Part shown: one piece after another, positions 4,907 to 7,471 of the stretch
Numbering within the stretch: the first letter of the stretch is position 1
Layout: every line of letters begins with the position of its first letter
Source: Candidatus Bathyarchaeota archaeon B26-1
Lineage (GTDB): Archaea > Thermoproteota > Bathyarchaeia > Bathyarchaeales > B26-1
Reading direction: 5' to 3'
DNA length: 7,471 bases
Assembly: GCA_001593925.1 (NCBI GenBank)
Contig: LUCD01000119.1
Location: 1-7,471 of the forward strand
Made by a program: the position numbers and the translations under genes
The notes under the pieces: generated by a model
What the model was told of the DNA's origin: nothing
Databases searched by the model: none
The model's input: the letters and a program-made list of their open reading frames with translations, nothing else

Positions 4907-6088
4907 GTGTCCGGTATGGGAGTGGAAGACAATATCCTGCTTGGAACGTCCGGTTGGGGATACGAGGAGTGGGTTGGCCCCTTCTACACCACCCGAGAGA
5001 AGAAGTTCAGCAGCTACGTCAGGGTCTTCAGAACTACGGAGATAAACTCCACGTTCTATCGTTACCCAACATCCGGGATGATCCGAGGCCTCTTAAGAGC
5101 CGCGCCTAAAGGCTTCGTCTTCTCGGCGAAGATGCCGAAGATCATAACCCACAAGAAGAGGCTGGACCTCTCCTTAGGGGTTGACGACGACCTAAAACGG
5201 TTCCTGAAACTTATGGAGCCGATGAGGGAAGCCGGGAAGCTTGGACCCATACTCATCCAGCTTCCTCCAAGGTTCGAGTATGACCAAGCGGAGAGGCTCA
5301 GCAGGTTCCTAGATGTTCTCCCATCCGAGTTCAGATTCGCCGTTGAGTTCAGGAGCCTGTCTTGGCTTCGCTCCGAGACTTGGAGCCTCCTAAAGGAGCG
5401 TAACGTCGCCTACACGATCGTCGACGAGCCTCTTATACCTCCAAAGATGGTCTTCACGGCCGATTTCGCCTACTTGAGGTGGCACGGAAGAGGTGGACGC
5501 CCATGGTTCAACTACAGGTACAGCGAGGACGAGCTTAAGGAGTGGGTTCCAAGGGTTAAGCTCGCCGCCGAGAAGACGAGGGTTGTCTACGGATACTTCA
5601 ACAACCACTTCCACGCGTATGCTCCTGAGAACTGTCTCCGCCTCCTCGAGATGCTTGGGAAGGCGACGCGGCTCCAAGTCAAGGTTAGGGAGCGGATAGA
5701 CTCTTACATTAAGGGAAAGACTGAGGGGATATCGGCGCCTCCCTCCACGGTGGATGAAGCCCTGAAACTGAACCTTTCTCAGCTGCTCCGGGGACTCACC
5801 GATGAGGGTAGAATTAACAGGGCTGAGACTATACGTGAGTCCCACGTCTCGATAAAGCGGGGGCCGAGAGGGGAGGTTACAGCGAAAATCAAAGAGTACA
5901 CCGTGGAGATAGACCCTTCTAGGAGGACTATACTTCACAACTGCGAGGACTGGATAAAAATTCTCTCAGAGAAGAGGCTCTGTAAACATGTGGTTCGCGT
6001 CTTCCTGTCCCTGCCCCTCGAATCCTCGAAGAAGATTCTAGCCGACCTCTTGGTGAATAGGGAGGAGTGGCGGTTCGAGGCGGCTTGA
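4907..6088 (+). CDS. DUF72 (YecE-like) TIM-barrel protein with C-terminal SWIM-like zinc finger
   Basis: The DUF72 family is of unknown biochemical function and has a TIM-barrel fold. The protein is 393 aa, well beyond the roughly 230-300 aa of typical members. Seen: a DUF72 domain at about residues 10-245, with LLGTSGWGYEEWVGPFY, TTEINSTFYRYP, FVFSAKMPKIITH, ILIQLPPRF, RFAVEFRSLSW and YLRWHGR. It ends with VVYGYFNNHFHAYAPENCLRL. A charged helical linker spans about 250-310. Residues about 318-370 resemble a SWIM finger: EYTVEIDPSRR, then H344-N-C346 and C359-K-H361 VVRVFLSL. The usual first CxC is HxC here. GTG 4907 is 11 bases after GGTGAT (4890-4895); ATG 4916 is an alternative. It follows the isomerase by 54 bases, perhaps co-transcribed, and converges on the GT75 gene with 14 bases between stops. 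The SWIM assignment is inference. Confidence 0.85.
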   Translation: MSGMGVEDNILLGTSGWGYEEWVGPFYTTREKKFSSYVRVFRTTEINSTFYRYPTSGMIRGLLRAAPKGFVFSAKMPKIITHKKRLDLSLGVDDDLKRFLKLMEPMREAGKLGPILIQLPPRFEYDQAERLSRFLDVLPSEFRFAVEFRSLSWLRSETWSLLKERNVAYTIVDEPLIPPKMVFTADFAYLRWHGRGGRPWFNYRYSEDELKEWVPRVKLAAEKTRVVYGYFNNHFHAYAPENCLRLLEMLGKATRLQVKVRERIDSYIKGKTEGISAPPSTVDEALKLNLSQLLRGLTDEGRINRAETIRESHVSIKRGPRGEVTAKIKEYTVEIDPSRRTILHNCEDWIKILSEKRLCKHVVRVFLSLPLESSKKILADLLVNREEWRFEAA

Positions 6089-6102
6089 GGAGACGCTTAA
6101 AA

Positions 6103-7215
6103 CTATATCTTGTCTATGATCTTGAGCCAGAGCCTCATCTTCTCTATCTGGGCCTCTAGGAACCTCCTGTGGTCCGGGTTCCTGAAGGCTCCGGGAACCT
6201 TAGCCGCCAGCTCCTCGATCAGCGAGTTGTAAGCGTCCCAGTAAGTTTTACCCTCTATCTCGGATTCTTCAACTATTCTCCAGAGCTTCTCGTTTATGGC
6301 TAAACCGTCCATCTCGCATTTCAGGTCCCTGAAGACGTCTCGCGGCCTCCTCGCGTGGTAGACGGCTGGGCCTCCTAGGGAGACCCCGTCGCCCAGATGG
6401 TCGGCGATCTTCTTCAGGAAGAGGCCGGACCAGATGTCGTCGAACCGGTCTACCCCCATGAAGTTCATGTATAGCTGGTAGAACGCCGGGATGATCTTGG
6501 GTCTAAAGGCGGTGTTCATGCTACAGACAGCGAAGTATGTTCCCCTCCCAACGAGCACCTTCCTCCTTTTAGGCCTTATGGCTTTGACCCTGCATCTGCC
6601 ATCGAGGCCCCCGTAGTAGAGCGTGGTTAAAGCGTCTAAGTCGGGGTGTCCAGTCCACAGCCCCATGTTCAGGACGCATCTTCCTCCCTGAAAGTGCCAT
6701 TCGTAATTCTCCATCCTTACGTCATCCGCGTATGGGTGGCCCCTAGCGAAGACGGGTTCGTCCACGTTGAGCTCCAGATTCTCCATCGTGTTATACCATT
6801 TTTGAGGAGATGAGACCGTTACTCCGTTCTCGGAGAAGAGGTTGTCGAGGTGCCCTCGAACCATCTCCTGCCTCTCCAACGGGAAGACGTCGTCGTCAAT
6901 CTCCAAGACGATGTCAGGCTCCTCTTCGTGGGCGACGAGGAAGCCGAAGCTCGTCTCGGCATGGCACCGTTCAGGTATAACTTTGAGGTACTTGGAGAAT
7001 GACGATCCGAACCTCTCCTTGAACCACTCGCTTCTCTCCCTAACGCCGTAAAATTCGTGGGGGATTCCCTCCAAGATTTCATCGTTTCTTCTCCTTAGGG
7101 TCTCATTCATCTCGTCGATTACTATGACTTTGGAGTCCTCCTTGGCCAGCATCGGCTCGAACGCCTTGATGTTCCTCAGCTCGTTTACCGACGCCACCAC
7201 AACCAGAACCTTCAC
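6103..7215 (-). CDS. GT75 family protein: reversibly glycosylated polypeptide / UDP-arabinopyranose mutase-like
   Basis: This 370-aa protein resembles plant reversibly glycosylated polypeptides, some of which interconvert UDP-arabinopyranose and UDP-arabinofuranose. Seen: a Rossmann-like start KVLVVVASVNELRNIKAF, IVIDE (31-35) and the nucleotide-sugar/metal motif EIDDDVFP (105-112). FARGHPYA contains R158, aligning with the plant RGYPFS arginine that is reversibly glycosylated. CVLNMGLWTGHPDLDA (180-195), CSMNTAFRPK (231-240) and DRFDDIWSGLFLKKI (256-270) match further family blocks. There is no signal peptide or membrane segment, so it is probably cytosolic. GTG 7215 follows a G-rich GGAGGGGAGGGAG tract by 2 bases, and no ATG lies nearby. 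It is a single gene, convergent with the DUF72 gene. The archaeal substrate is unknown; family assignment rests on remembered motifs. A general GT-A glycosyltransferase is the alternative. Confidence 0.78.
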   Translation of the reverse strand: MKVLVVVASVNELRNIKAFEPMLAKEDSKVIVIDEMNETLRRRNDEILEGIPHEFYGVRERSEWFKERFGSSFSKYLKVIPERCHAETSFGFLVAHEEEPDIVLEIDDDVFPLERQEMVRGHLDNLFSENGVTVSSPQKWYNTMENLELNVDEPVFARGHPYADDVRMENYEWHFQGGRCVLNMGLWTGHPDLDALTTLYYGGLDGRCRVKAIRPKRRKVLVGRGTYFAVCSMNTAFRPKIIPAFYQLYMNFMGVDRFDDIWSGLFLKKIADHLGDGVSLGGPAVYHARRPRDVFRDLKCEMDGLAINEKLWRIVEESEIEGKTYWDAYNSLIEELAAKVPGAFRNPDHRRFLEAQIEKMRLWLKIIDKI

Positions 7216-7471
7216 GGCTCCCTCCCCTCCGGACGGCCACGTTGAGTAGTCGCAGATAGACCCACGCCGAGTTTAAGATTTTCTACATTCAATGGTTACG
7301 GCTCCTCAACTTAGCCAAAAGTTTAGTCTCCACGATTCAATAAAGACCCTCCTTGAAAAATTAAAGCTTTCCAATTGAATTGTGCGTTCCGTCATGGTTT
7401 TGGCGGTTATGTGGTTTTTCTCTAATGGGCACTTCCATGTTTCCTCAAAAGTTTTAAGTCAGCAAAGTTCT
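7216..7471. other. AT-rich intergenic end of the window, no convincing gene
   Basis: Apart from the leader and promoter of the GT75 gene I see no supported gene here. On the minus strand a 25-codon frame (ATG 7438 to TAA 7361) follows GAGGA. A strong AGGAGGGT (7346-7353) precedes only a 14-codon GTG frame. A plus-strand frame from ATG 7394 stays open to the edge for 26 codons. The composition is AT-rich and the translations match nothing I know. AAAAGTTTTAAG near 7447-7458 could be a TATA-like element for a gene beyond the edge. Confidence 0.5.
7271..7285 (-). promoter_or_regulatory. Candidate TATA region of the GT75 gene
   Basis: On the minus strand GTAGAAAATCTTAAAC includes a BRE-like GAAAA followed by TCTTAAAC. 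A start near 7245-7250 would give a leader of about 30-35 bases containing the G-rich ribosome-binding tract. Weak consensus match. Confidence 0.3.

Noticed and set aside
7394..7471. Plus-strand frame open to the right edge (26 codons)
   Set aside because: It has no ribosome-binding site and no recognisable sequence, and it is too short to support.
1..7471. CRISPR arrays, tRNA or rRNA genes, insertion sequences
   Set aside because: No regularly spaced repeats, tRNA-like cloverleaf, rRNA segment, transposase or terminal inverted repeats were seen on reading both strands.

Overview
This window is archaeal chromosome, with about 4 kb of a conserved informational operon followed by about 3.3 kb of less conserved metabolic genes. 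The evidence is the archaeal gene order uS13-uS4-uS11-RpoD-eL18-uL13-uS9-RpoN-enolase, archaeal or eukaryote-type proteins (eL18, RpoD, RpoN), Shine-Dalgarno sequences complementary to an archaeal 16S tail, and TATA-like boxes. The ferredoxin insert in RpoD and the overall style suggest the TACK lineages, perhaps a Bathyarchaeia-like organism. That placement is a guess made without any search.

Region 1 (1-3896, minus strand, read right to left) runs rps13, rps4, rps11, rpoD, rpl18e, rpl13, rps9, rpoN and the start of eno, which is cut by the window edge. Genes overlap or sit 4 to 30 bases apart. Almost all have a clear Shine-Dalgarno, often overlapping the stop of the gene before, so they probably form one transcription unit. 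Its promoter lies in the AT-rich divergent gap at 3897-4037. rps9 is interrupted by a frame change near 630, although both halves are perfectly recognisable.

Region 2 (4038-6088, plus strand) holds a sugar phosphate isomerase/epimerase-type TIM barrel, itself broken by a frame change near 4472. A DUF72 (YecE-like) TIM-barrel protein follows, with a C-terminal extension ending in a SWIM-like zinc finger. A small imperfect hairpin lies between the two genes.

Region 3 (6103-7215, minus strand, convergent with region 2) is a protein of the reversibly glycosylated polypeptide / UDP-arabinopyranose mutase family (GT75). The last 256 bases, 7216-7471, are AT-richer, contain its likely promoter, and show no convincing gene.

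The informational genes build the small-subunit head and platform, the large subunit and the RNA polymerase D and N subunits. The three metabolic genes suggest carbohydrate handling, but no pathway can be assigned. The points most worth a second look are the two same-direction frame breaks (one in an essential ribosomal protein), the DUF72-SWIM-like architecture, and the GT75 protein that keeps the expected catalytic and glycosylated residues.
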